This document shows positions 32,590-43,811 of a stretch of 64,000 nucleotides of DNA, piece after piece; the first letter of the stretch is position 1, and each line of letters begins with the position of its first letter. Below the pieces are notes generated by a model that saw only the letters and a program-made list of their open reading frames with translations, ran no database searches and had not been told where the DNA came from. Source of the stretch: Ashinkailepas kermadecensis (Eukaryota > Arthropoda > Thecostraca > Neolepadidae); NCBI GenBank assembly GCA_034440615.1, contig JAOTOM010004877.1:307501-371500 (forward strand), given 5' to 3'. Made by a program: the position numbers and the translations under genes.

Positions 32590-33258
32590 AAGACGCCTAT
32601 CATAAAGTCATAAAGTGTTAAGGCTTAATAAGAGCCACAGGGGCCCATCTGGGTTAAGCCTATTTGGAAAAGGTACTAGAAATGTACATACTCTCACCCC
32701 AATCAATCCCTTACCTCAAGTTCCAAGGAAGCTATATATCGCAGTCTATCTAGCACCACTCACTTGCTATTGCATAACACACTCAACCATTACAAACTCC
32801 TCCCATCATACCCATTGTGCTACCATAGATAATCTCATCAGTATCACATCCCGAAGGAAGGTGCTGAATCCACTGCTAGGTACACCCTATATAAAGTTAT
32901 AAAGCGTTTAGACTTAATAAGAGACTCACTTCCTATTGCATAACACACTCAACAATTACAAACTCCTCCCATCATACCCATCGTGCTACCATAGACAATC
33001 TCATCAGTATCACATCCCGAAGGAAGGTGCCGAATGCACTGCTAGGTACACCCTATATAAAGTTATAAAGCGTTTAGACTTAATAAGAGACCCAAGGGCC
33101 CATCCAGTTAAGTCTGTAAATGGAAGATAATATAAGCCTGGTAAAAAGACCCTCCCCAGCCATCCCACATCCTGAAGAACCAGTCCTCCAATATCCCACA
33201 CACCTATCAATGCCTATCTACCCTAGCTTTCCAGCCCTATTCCCCTGATCTCTCTTAA

Positions 33259-34185
33259 CACGCGCCCTGGAGGGCCTCTGAGAATTACGCGCACTGGAGG
33301 GGGGCGGATTCCGCCCCCCCCCCTAAGATCTCGGTTCCTAGTAAAGCTGGAGGAACGAAATTCGCAGGATGGATGGGCACGGTAGTGATCTCTATTGTGT
33401 GCAATTTTCGTGACCTTAGGTCAATATCTTCAAGGTCAAATGAGGTCAGATTGGATTTTTTTTTTCTGTTTTGCGTGGCTTGGCTTGTCATCGTTATGGA
33501 TCGCTGTGATTGTGTTTAAATGCTCAAAAATGGGCATCAGTGATGTTTTGGACATTACTAATGATGCAATGCAGATGCTACACCAGACATTTGACCTCAG
33601 GTCACCTATATAGCACCACTTTATCAGGTGAGTTACATGTTCCAGTTACCGGAACCGGCCGCCCGCCCGACTGCTCCGTCGGGTAGCTCGGAGCAATCGG
33701 CTTCGTGAAGAAGGGAGTGAAATACATGAATAAAGTATGGAAACGCAATGACAAGCAGTACAAATCACAACCAGTAGTGCATTTATGGCAACATTCCAGT
33801 TGATTAAGTTTGGTTCCATTAACTTGTCATGAACTTGACCTGACTTGACCTTGGTGACCTAACATGACCTTGAAACTATACAGCATATCAATATGCATCA
33901 AACAAGTCGCTAGTGTTGCCTAGAACACTTCCCTTTTGTCAGTATACTGGAAGCGCATCAGCGCCGATTTTTGTGGTCTGGCGCTATAACATTTTTTTAC
34001 TTTAGCGGCCCCTAACTTGCAAAAATTATCGGCCGATTTCCATTTTTCTTGCTTTAAACGACGCGCCGTTCATTTCTAAGCAGGTACACCGAAAATCGCG
34101 TATATCCACCGGTAAAATCTGCAATTATTTGCGAAAAACCGGAGGGGTGGGCGGATTTCGCCCCCCCCCCCCTCCAGTGCGCGTG
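33259..34185 (+). mobile_element. piggyBac-like non-autonomous element (TTAA target)
   Basis: Terminal inverted repeats CACGCGCCCTGGAGGG at the left and its 15/16 match CACGCGCACTGGAGGG (reverse complement) at the right are flanked by TTAA at 33255-33258 and 34186-34189. The uninterrupted CR1 sequence (CTCTTAGCACATGTGG in copy 1) fits a single TTAA-type site. TTAA duplication and short inverted ends are the mark of the piggyBac superfamily. At 927 bp with no transposase frame it is non-autonomous. A second CGCGCACTGGAGGGGGG lies subterminally at 33288-33304. A 7-bp duplication TTAACAC is the alternative reading. Confidence 0.75.
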
Positions 34186-34308
34186 TTAACACATGTGGAT
34201 TGAATGCCTTATCAATAATTTTCAAACTGCATCCATGCCTGCTTAAAGGGGTCTGTGCCGTGCACACTTACTTAACATACATCTCACCCCATCCATCACG
34301 ATCACGAA

Positions 34309-36514
34309 TTAGAACTCAAAAACAAGATTTTCCTGTCTAAAAAAATTATCCACCCTACTTTTAAATACATTCAATGAGGAACTCCCCGCAACATCAGCAG
34401 GCAGCCCATTCCACTGATCAACAACCCTTTGACTGAAGACCTGTTCTCGCTTAACTTTCCTACACCTCAACTTGTCTAACCTGAATTTATGACCCCTATG
34501 TGATACTCTAAACCGAAGAGCGCCATTTAAATTGACCTGATCTAGTCCTTTAACAATTTTGTACATTTCAATCATGTCCCCCCTTAATCTCCTGTACTTG
34601 AGTGAGTACATATCTAATGCCACAAGCCTTTCCCCATGTTCTAGGTTACCTATTCCACTGATGAGTCTAGTTGCTTTGCGCTGCACTCTCTCTAACTTGT
34701 CTATATCTTTTTCTAGGTAGGGGCTCTAAGCTTGTACAGAATATTCCAAGTGGGGTCGCACGTATGCTAAGTACAGTTTTTCATGACTCTTGCTCTTATG
34801 CATCACACTTCTATTAATGAGTCCCAGCATTCTGAGTGCCCTGTTCCTAGCTGAGCTACATTGCTTTTCTGCTTTAAGGTCTTTTTAAACCAACACACCT
34901 AAGTCCCTTTTCTCTTCAATAACATCCGGTTCCCTCCCTCCCATTGTATATCTGAAAGTCTGACCTCCAGACCCCAGATGCATAACCTTACACTTGTCAT
35001 AGTTGAAAGACATCTGCCATTGATTAGCCCACTTGTTTAGGTCCTCCAAGTCAAGTTGAATATTTCTAGATTGATCACAACTGTTTGCCACTCCTACCAG
35101 TTTGATGTCATCCGCAAATTTGAACACTCTATTCCTCCGCCCTACCTCAATGTTATTCACAAAGATGATAAAGAGAAGTGGCCCTAGAACAGAGCCCTGT
35201 GGTACTCCGCTCAGAACATCCTTCCAATCAGTTTTACATCCATTTAACATTACCCTTTGTTTCCTTCCCCTGAACCATGCTTCAATCCAACCTAGAACTT
35301 TTCCAACAATCCCATGTTGCTGTAGTTGATGAATTAGCCTCCCATGTGGAACTTTATCAAAAGCTTTGCTAAAGTCTAAGTACACAACATCTATCCTGCT
35401 TTGATTGTCTACTTCTTTAGTAACATACTCCATGAACTCCAAAAGGTTAGTTAAACAAGACCTTCGAGATCGAAATCCATGTTGAGTATCCCTTAAAAGA
35501 TTGTGCCTATCAAGATGAATCTGAACATTCTGTTTAACCAGATTTCCTAGTACCGTGCAAACTATTGAGGTCAAACTGACTGGCCTGTAGTTCCCTACAC
35601 ACTTCATACTTCCCTTTTTGAAAATCGGTACTGCATTTGCATTTCTCCAATCTTCAGGCACTTCAGAATATTCCATAGACCGCCTGAAAATTATGCCTAG
35701 GGGAACTGCTAAAGCTTTAGCACACTCTACTAAAACCCTAGCATATATACCATCTGGTCCAGAAGATTTATTAGGTTTTATATTCTGCAACAGCTTTTCT
35801 ACAGCTTCTGTAGTTATTGTAAGATACTCCAACTTATCACCTGTCATGGCATACGATTCAGTTGTTTCTATTCTACCAGAATTCTCTTTAGTAAAGACTG
35901 ATGAGAATTGCTTGCTTAGGGATTCCACAATATCACAATCTTCAACCACTAATTCCCCATCTACCTCCAGTGTTCCTACACTACACTTCTTAGCCTTAAA
36001 TTTGTAGAAACTAAAGAATCTCTTAGCATTACCTGCTGAACATTCCCGAGCTAATTTGATTTCAGCCAGTCTTTTAGATGCCCTAACACACCTCCTAACT
36101 TTATTTCTAGCTATTTTATATGATTTGAGGTTTACCTCAGTTAGCATATTTTAGTTTCTTGAATGCCTGTTTATTTGACTCCAATAAATGCTTTACTTCC
36201 CCGGTCAGCCATGACAGGTGCCTAACCCTGGTTAATCTAATTCGCCTATTGGGAATGAACCTATCCTGACCTTGAAATAGTTTATATTGTATCATTCTCC
36301 ACAGTTCATAAGCATCTAAGCCTTTCAATAAGTCCTCCCAATTAATTTCATTCAGGAGGATCCTGAACTCATTGTAATTCCCTTTAGCAAAATTTGGAAT
36401 CAATGTCTTATTGGTTCCCACATTTCCAACATACAAAGTCATCAAACTCATTCCATCTCTATCATCAAACTCATTCCATCCACCCCAATTCCATCCCTCC
36501 ATTGTACAACTCAT
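34309..36514 (-). pseudogene. CR1-like reverse transcriptase, copy 2
   Basis: The order on the minus strand starts with a linker region (36514-36137). RT follows (36147-34885) with NKSSGPDGIYARVL, VVYLDFSKAFDKVPHG, GVPQGSVLGPLLFIIFVNNI and KFADDIKLVGVA (FADD). A stop lies near 34884 and an indel follows, and then the C-terminal part (34686-34309) has RRLRGDMIEMYKIVKG. RT copies the LINE RNA at the target site. The break near the end makes this copy inactive, but it is better preserved than copy 1. Confidence 0.88.
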
Positions 36515-36530
36515 GGTTCAAAAATTATAT

Positions 36531-36660
36531 TTTTGTGCTTGAGGAATGTATCCATCCTATTTGAAATACATTCAATAATCTACTTCCAACTATATCAACA
36601 GTCAGGCGATTTCACTGATCAACCACCATTTGACTGAAATCTTGGGCATTGACATTTAAC
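36531..36660 (-). repeat. Older CR1-like fragment
   Basis: AAATACATTCAATAATCTAC, ATCAACAGTCAGGCGATT and CACTGATCAACCACCATTTG align, with many changes, to the CR1 region at 34360-34430. This is a third, more decayed copy in the same orientation. Confidence 0.6.
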
Positions 36661-37395
36661 TGCATACACCTTGACGAGAGACAAGATAGCAAACTAATGG
36701 AAGAACTAGGACAAATCGAAGTACCACCACAATGTGGTATGGTAGTATAGGTACATATGCATTAAATACACATGCCCTGATATCTATTGACTTTGTACAA
36801 AATCTTTGAAACTGATAATTGTCATTATTCAAGTTTAGTCCACTTCTGCTCTGTTCTAGTAGGTTAAAACCACTGGTCTGGACAACACTAATGTTGTCCT
36901 GCTTTTTGTCGACCCTGGTATGGCTGGGAGTGTGCAGAGAGCTAATGAGGGGTCTGGTTAGAAAGCGAGTATTTAAGGGAAAAGCAGAAGAAACCATGAT
37001 TCCATTACTGCATTGGGACAATATGATGGGTATTTGAAACATAAAGAAGACCCACAGTCATAAGTTTTATTCACATTGAAACACGTTCCCCCACGTATTA
37101 GATGTTTGATGTCAGGGCAGTGCTATGCAGTGCTACCATATCAGGTTTACATCGAATTGTCCAATGTCTTCGTGTGGGGCCCCATCGTCCCATTCTACAC
37201 CATCTACACCATTCTAAACCATCGTCCCATGCACACATCTCGCGTCTCACTGTTGTGTCCCATGTCGGTTTGTCTCGTGACCCATGGTCAGATGTCCCGT
37301 TATCTTGCTCGTCGTCGTCACACACTTCGCCGTTACACATCCCACCACCAGTGCCATTTCCGACTGGTGTGTCATTGTTACCGTTCTGTCCACAG
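36661..37395. other. COPA intron or upstream region, no element recognised
   Basis: Nothing could be supported here apart from the splice acceptor (CTGTCCACAG) ending at 37395. A search by eye for the COPA N-terminus (initiator Met and first ~26 residues) found nothing here or further left. Confidence 0.5.
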
Positions 37396-37543
37396 TCTGC
37401 ACAGTGGCGTGATACAGCTGTGGGATTACCGAATGTGCACACTGCTGGAGAAGTTTGACGAGCACGATGGGCCGGTGCGCGGTATCTGCTTCCACCTCAA
37501 CCAGCCGCTGTTCGTGTCGGGCGGTGACGACTACAAAATCAAG
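37396..37543 (+). CDS. COPA: COPA exon a: WD40 propeller start (alpha-COP)
   Basis: Alpha-COP is the largest subunit of the COPI coatomer. It coats vesicles that return cargo from Golgi to ER, and its first WD40 propeller reads dilysine signals on cargo tails. This exon encodes [20 protein letters not shown] and [20 protein letters not shown], ending DDYKIK, near-identical to animal COPA residues about 28-76. The acceptor is CCACAG before 37396 and the donor AAG|GTGCGT after 37543; it starts in phase with one base of a Ser codon and ends in phase 0. The first ~26 codons must lie in an exon I cannot find, probably left of the window. Confidence 0.95.
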
Positions 37544-37611
37544 GTGCGTAGCCTCCGCAGCACGTGACCACACCAGAGCACGTGCCAGAGCGAGTCGCTC
37601 CACCTGCAGCC

Positions 37612-37840
37612 CAGCACCAGGTGAGGTGATGCGTCTCAGCTGGTGCCAAGTGTCATGTGAAATGATCTGCCTGAGCTGGTACCCAGCATGATGTGTGATG
37701 ATCTGTCTGAGCTGGTACCCAGCATCACGTGAGGTGATTTGCCTCAGCTGGTTCCCAACATCATATGAGATGATTCGCCTCAGCTGGTGCTCAACATATG
37801 AGGTGATTTGCATCAGCTGGTATCCAGCATGGATACATGT
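37612..37840 (+). repeat. ~36-bp minisatellite in COPA intron
   Basis: About six diverged units built on AGCTGGTACCCAGCATNATG followed by TGATNTGCCTC, period about 36 bp. It lies 70 bases after exon a. Confidence 0.7.
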
Positions 37841-37854
37841 TGGATACACACTAT

Positions 37855-37898
37855 AACTATATGACCTATGCAGTCGATGCGCCCCTAAACCACAACAA
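37855..37898 (+). mobile_element. Tail-only LINE insertion (44 bp) with target duplication
   Basis: The insert contains GCAGTCGATGCGCCCCTAAA and then CCACAACAA, a copy of just the I-like LINE 3' end. It is flanked by a perfect 13-bp duplication GGATACACACTAT (37842-37854 and 37899-37911). Confidence 0.8.
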
Positions 37899-37911
37899 GG
37901 ATACACACTAT

Positions 37912-39070
37912 GGATGTCAGACGTGTTTGTCGGTGGCGGTTATGTGTTTTTTTTTTGGTGCTCGGTTCGCGATCACTTTTTTGCCTTTTCTGTAACTTTG
38001 TTGGCCAGGTGTGCATACCCAAATTCAACTAAATTTAGTTGTAATAATATTGATGCGACTCAACGATGCATAAGGAGGGCGTAGAAGATAAAGCAAATCA
38101 TTTTTGACATAATTTCTCGACACCGGACTCGATACACGGAATTTTATGAACTATTTCAAACCAATATTTATCTCCTCGAGCCGAAAAAAAACGTGACGTC
38201 TCTCACAAGAAGCGTCCATTCTGTTTTCGAAAACATCATTGGCACCCGTATCGTGGATGGCTTCAATCGTATTTCTCCGTGGAAATGATTGTCATAATGT
38301 CAAAATTATGTCCTACAAGCATCACTTAAATAACTGCTTCAGAAGCAAAAATCATCGCGCTTCTCTAATGAGTGCTAGTCGATCAGCTTCCATTTCACGT
38401 TCCAGTACATTGTCTCAAGACTCCAGGCATGATGATCAGTGTGCAATTTGCAATCTCAAAAACTAGCGCAAGGACATCGTTTGCGCCGCATGTTCCGAGC
38501 ACAGTCACCGATCCTGCGTTGGTTTGACTCGAGCCCAAGCTATTGCGCTTGGCACTTGGTATTGCCGGTTTATACATGGCACAAGGATGTGTGGGGACGA
38601 TCAAAGACTCCCAGTATCATCCTCAAAGCCTGCTCATGATTGTGCTGTTATGGACAACCAAGTTATGTGGTGCTTTTCAGATGTGATCAGGATATAAAAC
38701 AAGCTATTTAATGATTGGATTTGAAGCCTTTATATAGCTGTATGATCGCAGCAGCTTGTTAAGTCTAGCGCTCGATGGTGTGTAATCCTGACCGTCATCA
38801 GGATTAGCAAGTCTGATAAAACTAATTTGGGCTATGCCACTGGCTAAAACTGGTTTGAACAAGTGTACGGAGGGGGAGGACGGGGTGGTATCCGACCACC
38901 CCTCCTGCTTTCTAACGATATCTCATCAACGGGGGGGGGAGATATTGTGATACAATCTTGTGATTTAAAAATTGATAAGCACATCCTGTGCAAAAAAATC
39001 GAAATCCGTTAGTAAATATAGGAACTGCGGGGTTCAAAGTCGCCCGACAGATCGCCCGGCCGCCGAGCGT
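37912..39070. other. COPA intron, nothing recognised
   Basis: Part of the intron between exons a and b. A G-rich patch at 38868-38942 resembles the GC-rich ends of the TTAA element but is too short to assign. Confidence 0.5.
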
Positions 39071-39084
39071 TCCAGATCGCAAAG

Positions 39085-39245
39085 GTTTCGTCCCCATTTG
39101 ACCCTGAAGTCATTGATCTGGGGTCATACAATTTATACTGAAGGGAGTTCGCTACGGCCGTAAACCAACCAACCCTTCTAGCTTCAATAGTTTCCGAGAT
39201 CTTATAGGGGCAGATGCGTCGCCACCGGGGGGGGGCAGCGGGGCA
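39085..39245 (+). repeat. Dispersed repeat R2, second fragment
   Basis: CCATTTGACCCTGAAG, CTGGGGTCATACA, TATACTG and GTTTCCGAGATCTTA match 19095-19240. It ends in a G run, as does the related part of the TTAA element. Confidence 0.5.
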
Positions 39246-39289
39246 GGAGTCCACCAGGAGATAAGAGGCCACCCTTAAGATGGGCGAAG

Positions 39290-40560
39290 ATCAAATCAAA
39301 ACTGAGAGCAGGAGGCCCCCAAAACGAGAGGAGGCCTCTAGAAGAGAAGAGGAGGTCCCTGCCAGACTCGAGAGGAGTCACGCAAGAAGGAGTAGGTCTC
39401 CAGGGCCAAATGAGGCCCGACGACTGGAAGGAGTTACCAGGAAATGAGAGGAGGCCCTGAAGATGGCAGTGGTAGCAGGTATGGAAGGAGGTGAGGTTTA
39501 AAAAATCGAAGATCCCCTCAAGACGAGTAAGGCTTTGCCAGGATAAAGGAAGAGGCCCACGAGGCGTGGCAAGAGGCCCCTAATTTGGCAGAGAATGTCC
39601 CTGGAACATGAGAGGAAGCCCCATGCCATGTTAAAGGGTCCCCAGGATGTTAGAGGATGCCCTCCAAGACGGGATAGGAGGACCATTGAATATGGAGGAG
39701 GGCAGGACACACGAGGAGACATCGAAATCCAGTAAAGAGGCTCAGGAAATGAGACGAGACCCTTAAGACGCGAGAGGAGGCTTATAATTTGCAAGAAGAA
39801 GCCCCTAGGAAATAGTGGGAGTCGTGCCGTGCCCATGAAAATCACTCTGAGCCTGTGTGGACCAAAAAGTCGCGTGCGGACCATAAAAATAACGCTGGGC
39901 ACGACAGGTCGTACCGTGCCCCAACAGTCTCATTGGGACCAAAACAAATGAAGCCGGAGCAACGAAAAGCACTCCGGACATGGATAATCACTCTGGGGCC
40001 CAACAATTACGCCAAAAGCCCCCAAAACGTATTGGACCCCCAAAAAGTGTCGAGGCCGCTAAAACTCGCGCTAGGGATCCAAGCAAATGACGTCGGGGCC
40101 CGAAAGATCACATTGGACTAAAAATAAGTCGCGTCGCAGCCCTTGAAAAGGTAGATTAATCCCCTCCACAGGACAATTCAGCTGGTCACTAATTATTGTA
40201 TTTCAAAAGGTCCCCTTTGATAAAATAGCGGTCGAAGTCCAAATAGTTTTTTTTTAAGTGGGTAGGTGGGCCCTCCAAATCCGTTTGCCCCCCTCTCCCC
40301 CTTGACGCAAATATAGGTACTCCACTGGTCCCTCAATAATTTTCAGAAGCACACGCCCATGGGGCAAAGCCAACATTGATCGGGGAAATTCCCCCTCACA
40401 AGCATACAAAACAACCATGCCCCATATAAAATGGGAGGAATGACGTTTTGAAATACATTTTCTTCCTACAAACTTCTTTTCTGTTATTACAGCCTGCATG
40501 ATTAGAGCTTCCAGCTTCCATACCTTCTCAGCGTCATTTACAAAACGGTACAGCACAGCG
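39290..40560 (+). repeat. Degenerate periodic repeat element R4, second copy
   Basis: Two adjoining blocks: 39290-39800 with a loose AGGAGGCCCCnnAAGACGAG motif about every 20 bp, and 39840-40140 with a GGACCCAAAAAnTCACnnTGGG motif about every 22 bp. The flank 40150-40560 aligns with 30850-31240. Intronic in COPA. Confidence 0.5.
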
Positions 40561-42265
40561 AAAACCATGGGCGTAACGGCGTGGAATTTGAAGGTTTTGC
40601 ATTATGTATGCATTGCGATTGTTGCATTGTAGCATTGTCATTTATGCATTGTTGTTCAATGCTTGTTCTTGCCCTGAATTTATTCGCTGAGGATTTGTTA
40701 TTTTAGCTTGTGTGACAGGTGCCTTGCAGCCAGCACCAAATGTTATAAAAATTAATAAATTCATAAGATGGCGATCAGAAATTCAATTCAATCCACTTCT
40801 CGTTGTCACCTTCGCGAAATTGTCGTCAAAGGACTGAGAAATGATCGTTTAAGCTTGCTTATGGCATCAAGCTGGTGAGAACGATTAACAGTAGTGATGA
40901 ATCTAGCTATATTTAGTTAGACTTGGAGGACTTAAAAGTCGGTTGATCAATGGGAGATATCTTTAAGATATGCTTAGCACCAGCCCCGCCAGCTCGCTGC
41001 AATATAGAGGCCAGCGGGAAGATTCTTCTGGTCGCGAAAGCATTAAGACATTGGTTTGTTTTGGCACTTATGTAGTTATCCAAATATTGCTTATTTATAC
41101 CCTGGTATGGCTCAGTTTTCAGCGAAAAAAAAAATTATTGCTATTGCATTTTGCGTAAATGATGCACCATGTCAAGAACAAACAAGACATCAATATGAAA
41201 TCATGTTCCCATTCCCGAACTATACTAAGAGCCTAAAAAAATAGGATGCCTGAACATAATGGAGGCCCCCTTTCGGGGAGCAGGAGGCCCTCTTTCAATC
41301 TTGCCTCCCCGGAAGAATTTCGTGGCCACGCCACTGTATGGGGGCCGAATCCTCCCCTCCCCCCCCGGTGCGCATTATGCGAGATGCCCTCCAGCGCTCA
41401 TGCTAACTCGTCACAGCGTGCTTAAACGGGTAAAACTTCAAATCATGATTTGTCCGACAGAATTTGTTCGGTCTTTGGAAGTTGATGTACCACAGGTTAA
41501 GCCTTTCGGAAAATAGTTAACGAAAACCTTGGAGTTAAGGTGGTTAGAATTAAATCAACTGCCATGGCAAACTCAGAGCATGGCTCTTTTAGCCCCCGGG
41601 TATATGGCGGTTTTGGTTGCCGGACTTTGGCGGGCTGTATAACGTAAGCACGATCTCAACGTTGTGGATGAGTTGTTAGCAGTATCAGCATCCCTCCTTG
41701 TTCTGTTACTGTTATGATAAATGCGGCTGCCCAAGGGTCGATCGGTCGCTCGTTGCCTTTAATTCAACCCTTACTCGAGAGGTTGGAACGTACGATGGCA
41801 GAACGGTTGACAGGGTTGGATTTATATGTTAGGTTCCTGGATCTGGAGGGGAAAAGGTTTGGAGTCTTTCCATTCGAACATTATAATGTGCAATTTTCGT
41901 TCTTTTATGACTTCAGAAACTCTATTTCGTACCTTCCAGTGAGTTTCCAACATTTTTTTAAAATTATCACAGGGAGTTCGTAGTTGTCAGACAGCACCAC
42001 CCAACCTCGGAGCGAGAGAAACGAGAGGATAATATTTCCCAGATAATGTTCTGGATGACAAAATCCAGGACCAAGCTGTTTTTTTTTTCAGCCCTGGCAG
42101 TGACTGTACTTGGTCATAGCTAACATTTCTGAATGTTACCATCTTTTTATGACGTCAGAGTTGTCGCTTTTGTCCCGATATGCGTAACGGGTAGATCGCG
42201 AGTGATAAGATTTGTGTTGCTGTTGATTGTATGTTGCTGCTGATATGTGGAGTCTGCCTCTTCAG
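40561..42265. other. COPA intron, mostly unassigned
   Basis: No supported gene. A GC-rich stretch at 41330-41395 is a reverse-oriented remnant of the TTAA element end (GCGCTGGAGGGCATCTCGCA on the minus strand). An 89-codon open stretch at 41717-41983 has no recognisable domain and no good splice context. Confidence 0.5.
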
Positions 42266-42382
42266 GTGTGGAACTACAAGCAGAAGCGCTGTGTGTTCAC
42301 GCTGCTGGGCCACCTGGACTACATCCGCACCACCGAGTTCCACCACGAGTATCCCTGGGTGATCTCGGCCTCGGACGACCAG
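42266..42382 (+). CDS. COPA: COPA exon b: WD40 repeat
   Basis: 39 codons in phase 0 on both sides, acceptor CTCTTCAG and donor CAG|GTGCGT. The product starts [20 protein letters not shown] and ends [10 protein letters not shown], continuing the first propeller directly after exon a. One change from the usual animal sequence is TTEFHHEY where TTFFHHEY is typical. Confidence 0.95.
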
Positions 42383-42451
42383 GTGCGTGAACCGTAGCCA
42401 GTGTTTGGAGAAAAAAAACATGACTTACCTGGATCTTTCAGTACTCAGTCA

Positions 42452-42612
42452 GGCTGGAACCAACTCCCGTCCAGTCTTCGCCATAGGTCATTTGCCAGCC
42501 AGACGGGGCAGTACACCAGTCTGTCAGTCAGGCGGGCACCGCCTCCCGTCCAGTCCTGGGGCCACATATCAATTGCCAGCGAGGCAGGGCAGTGCACCAG
42601 TCTGCCAGTCAG
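42452..42612 (+). repeat. 79-bp tandem duplication in COPA intron
   Basis: Two diverged units sharing CTCCCGTCCAGTC, ATTTGCCAGC-like text, GGGCAGTNCACCAGTCTG and CAGTCAG, offset by 79 bp (42464 and 42543). Confidence 0.65.
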
Positions 42613-43139
42613 ACCGCAGCATGCAATCGATGAGGTGAATGATCTCGCGTACAAGAAGACGGCCACATAATTTGATCATTTTCTAAATACACATTCAAGG
42701 AAATACCTGACGCTGGGAAGAATTGATGTCGATAATAGAAACCTTTTATGGATCTTACAACAGCAATATTTCACGTATCTTGTTTTATTTATGGTTAGTC
42801 CACCTGGTGTCAATACCAGAAGACAGGATGGCTCACCACCATAATTGAGAGGATTGCTACGGTGTGTTCACAAATTGCTGTCGTGGTGGTGGGAAAAACT
42901 TGCTACCTCACTGGGTGACGCTTACGATTTTCCTTTTACGCTATTAGCGCTGCGAAAGTGAACTGGGTTAGCCAGATATTAATATGTCCCCCATCTGAGG
43001 TAACTAGGGTAAACAGATTACGGGGAACGAGGTCGGATCGAGTTGCATTAAGGATACCGATCAATAGAATGTGGCTTTCTCTATGATTATTTGTCCAGCT
43101 GAAATTCGACCGTACATGGCCAATCATTATCAATTATGT

Positions 43140-43150
43140 TGTTACTGCTC
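43140..43150. repeat. Target-site duplication of LINE copy 2, left
   Basis: TGTTACTGCTC at 43140-43150 recurs at 49586-49596, bracketing the LINE. Confidence 0.88.
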
Positions 43151-43811
43151 TCCCCCGACGAGGCACCACCTTTCCGTGGTGGGGGGGATTGAGTGCCCCA
43201 ATGACCCGGCGACCATCATACCGGCGAGGGGTGAGACCAAGAGTGCCTTACTCGTCCTTCCATCCATACGCTCCCATTCCAATGCCCATCTCATCTCAAC
43301 ATCCATGTCCTTCACCTGTCCCTGCAACACCAACTCTCCCTACTGTGAGCAGGTGGGACAACTTCCCCGGTCCTGCCCTCCAGCTCAGTTTTATCGGGGT
43401 AGTCGCGCCCTCTCGGCCCGCCCCCCGGGGTTGACGGAGTTCTGGAGGCTGAGGTCCCCCGTCGCACGGTGCTAGTTGTGACGGGGGACCAACACGCCTC
43501 TTTGGTCCTAATATCCCGGAGGGGCGGGCGGGTCCGTAGGGCCCCATACGGGCCAAGCGGCATGTCGCCTCAGGCCGAAGGTCTGGGCCCTGGCCCAGTG
43601 CCTGCCGGCCTGGCCGGCAGGGGTCAAGTGGTGGGCGGCGCTGGATCCCGGTCGGGGTGGTGAGTCCCTCTCTCCCGGCCGGGCGAAGGCGCCGCCTGCC
43701 CCGTATAGCTCCTCTGGCGCCTGGCGTCCTCCCGTCCGCGGGGCCCAGGCGTCCCCCCCGTAGGGCCCCTGTGTGGTGGGGCGCCCGAGGAGTAGAAACC
43801 AATCACACTCT

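Larger units (their letters stand above)
32590..36530 (-). mobile_element. CR1-like LINE, copy 2 (interrupted by a TTAA element)
   Basis: The minus-strand element runs from about 36530 to 34190 (RT and proximal 3' UTR) and continues at 33258-32590 (distal 3' UTR with the 166-bp duplication from 32763 and 32929). It is split by the insert at 33259-34185; in copy 1 the same junction is uninterrupted (20740-20770). The 5' end lacks the endonuclease domain. Confidence 0.85.

Noticed and set aside
37076..37395. Extension of COPA exon a to the left
   Set aside because: The frame is open, but the product shows no COPA similarity and a good acceptor (CTGTCCACAG) stands exactly at the border of similarity.
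41717..41983. An 89-codon frame as a nested gene in a COPA intron
   Set aside because: No known domain, no convincing splice or promoter context; length is compatible with chance.
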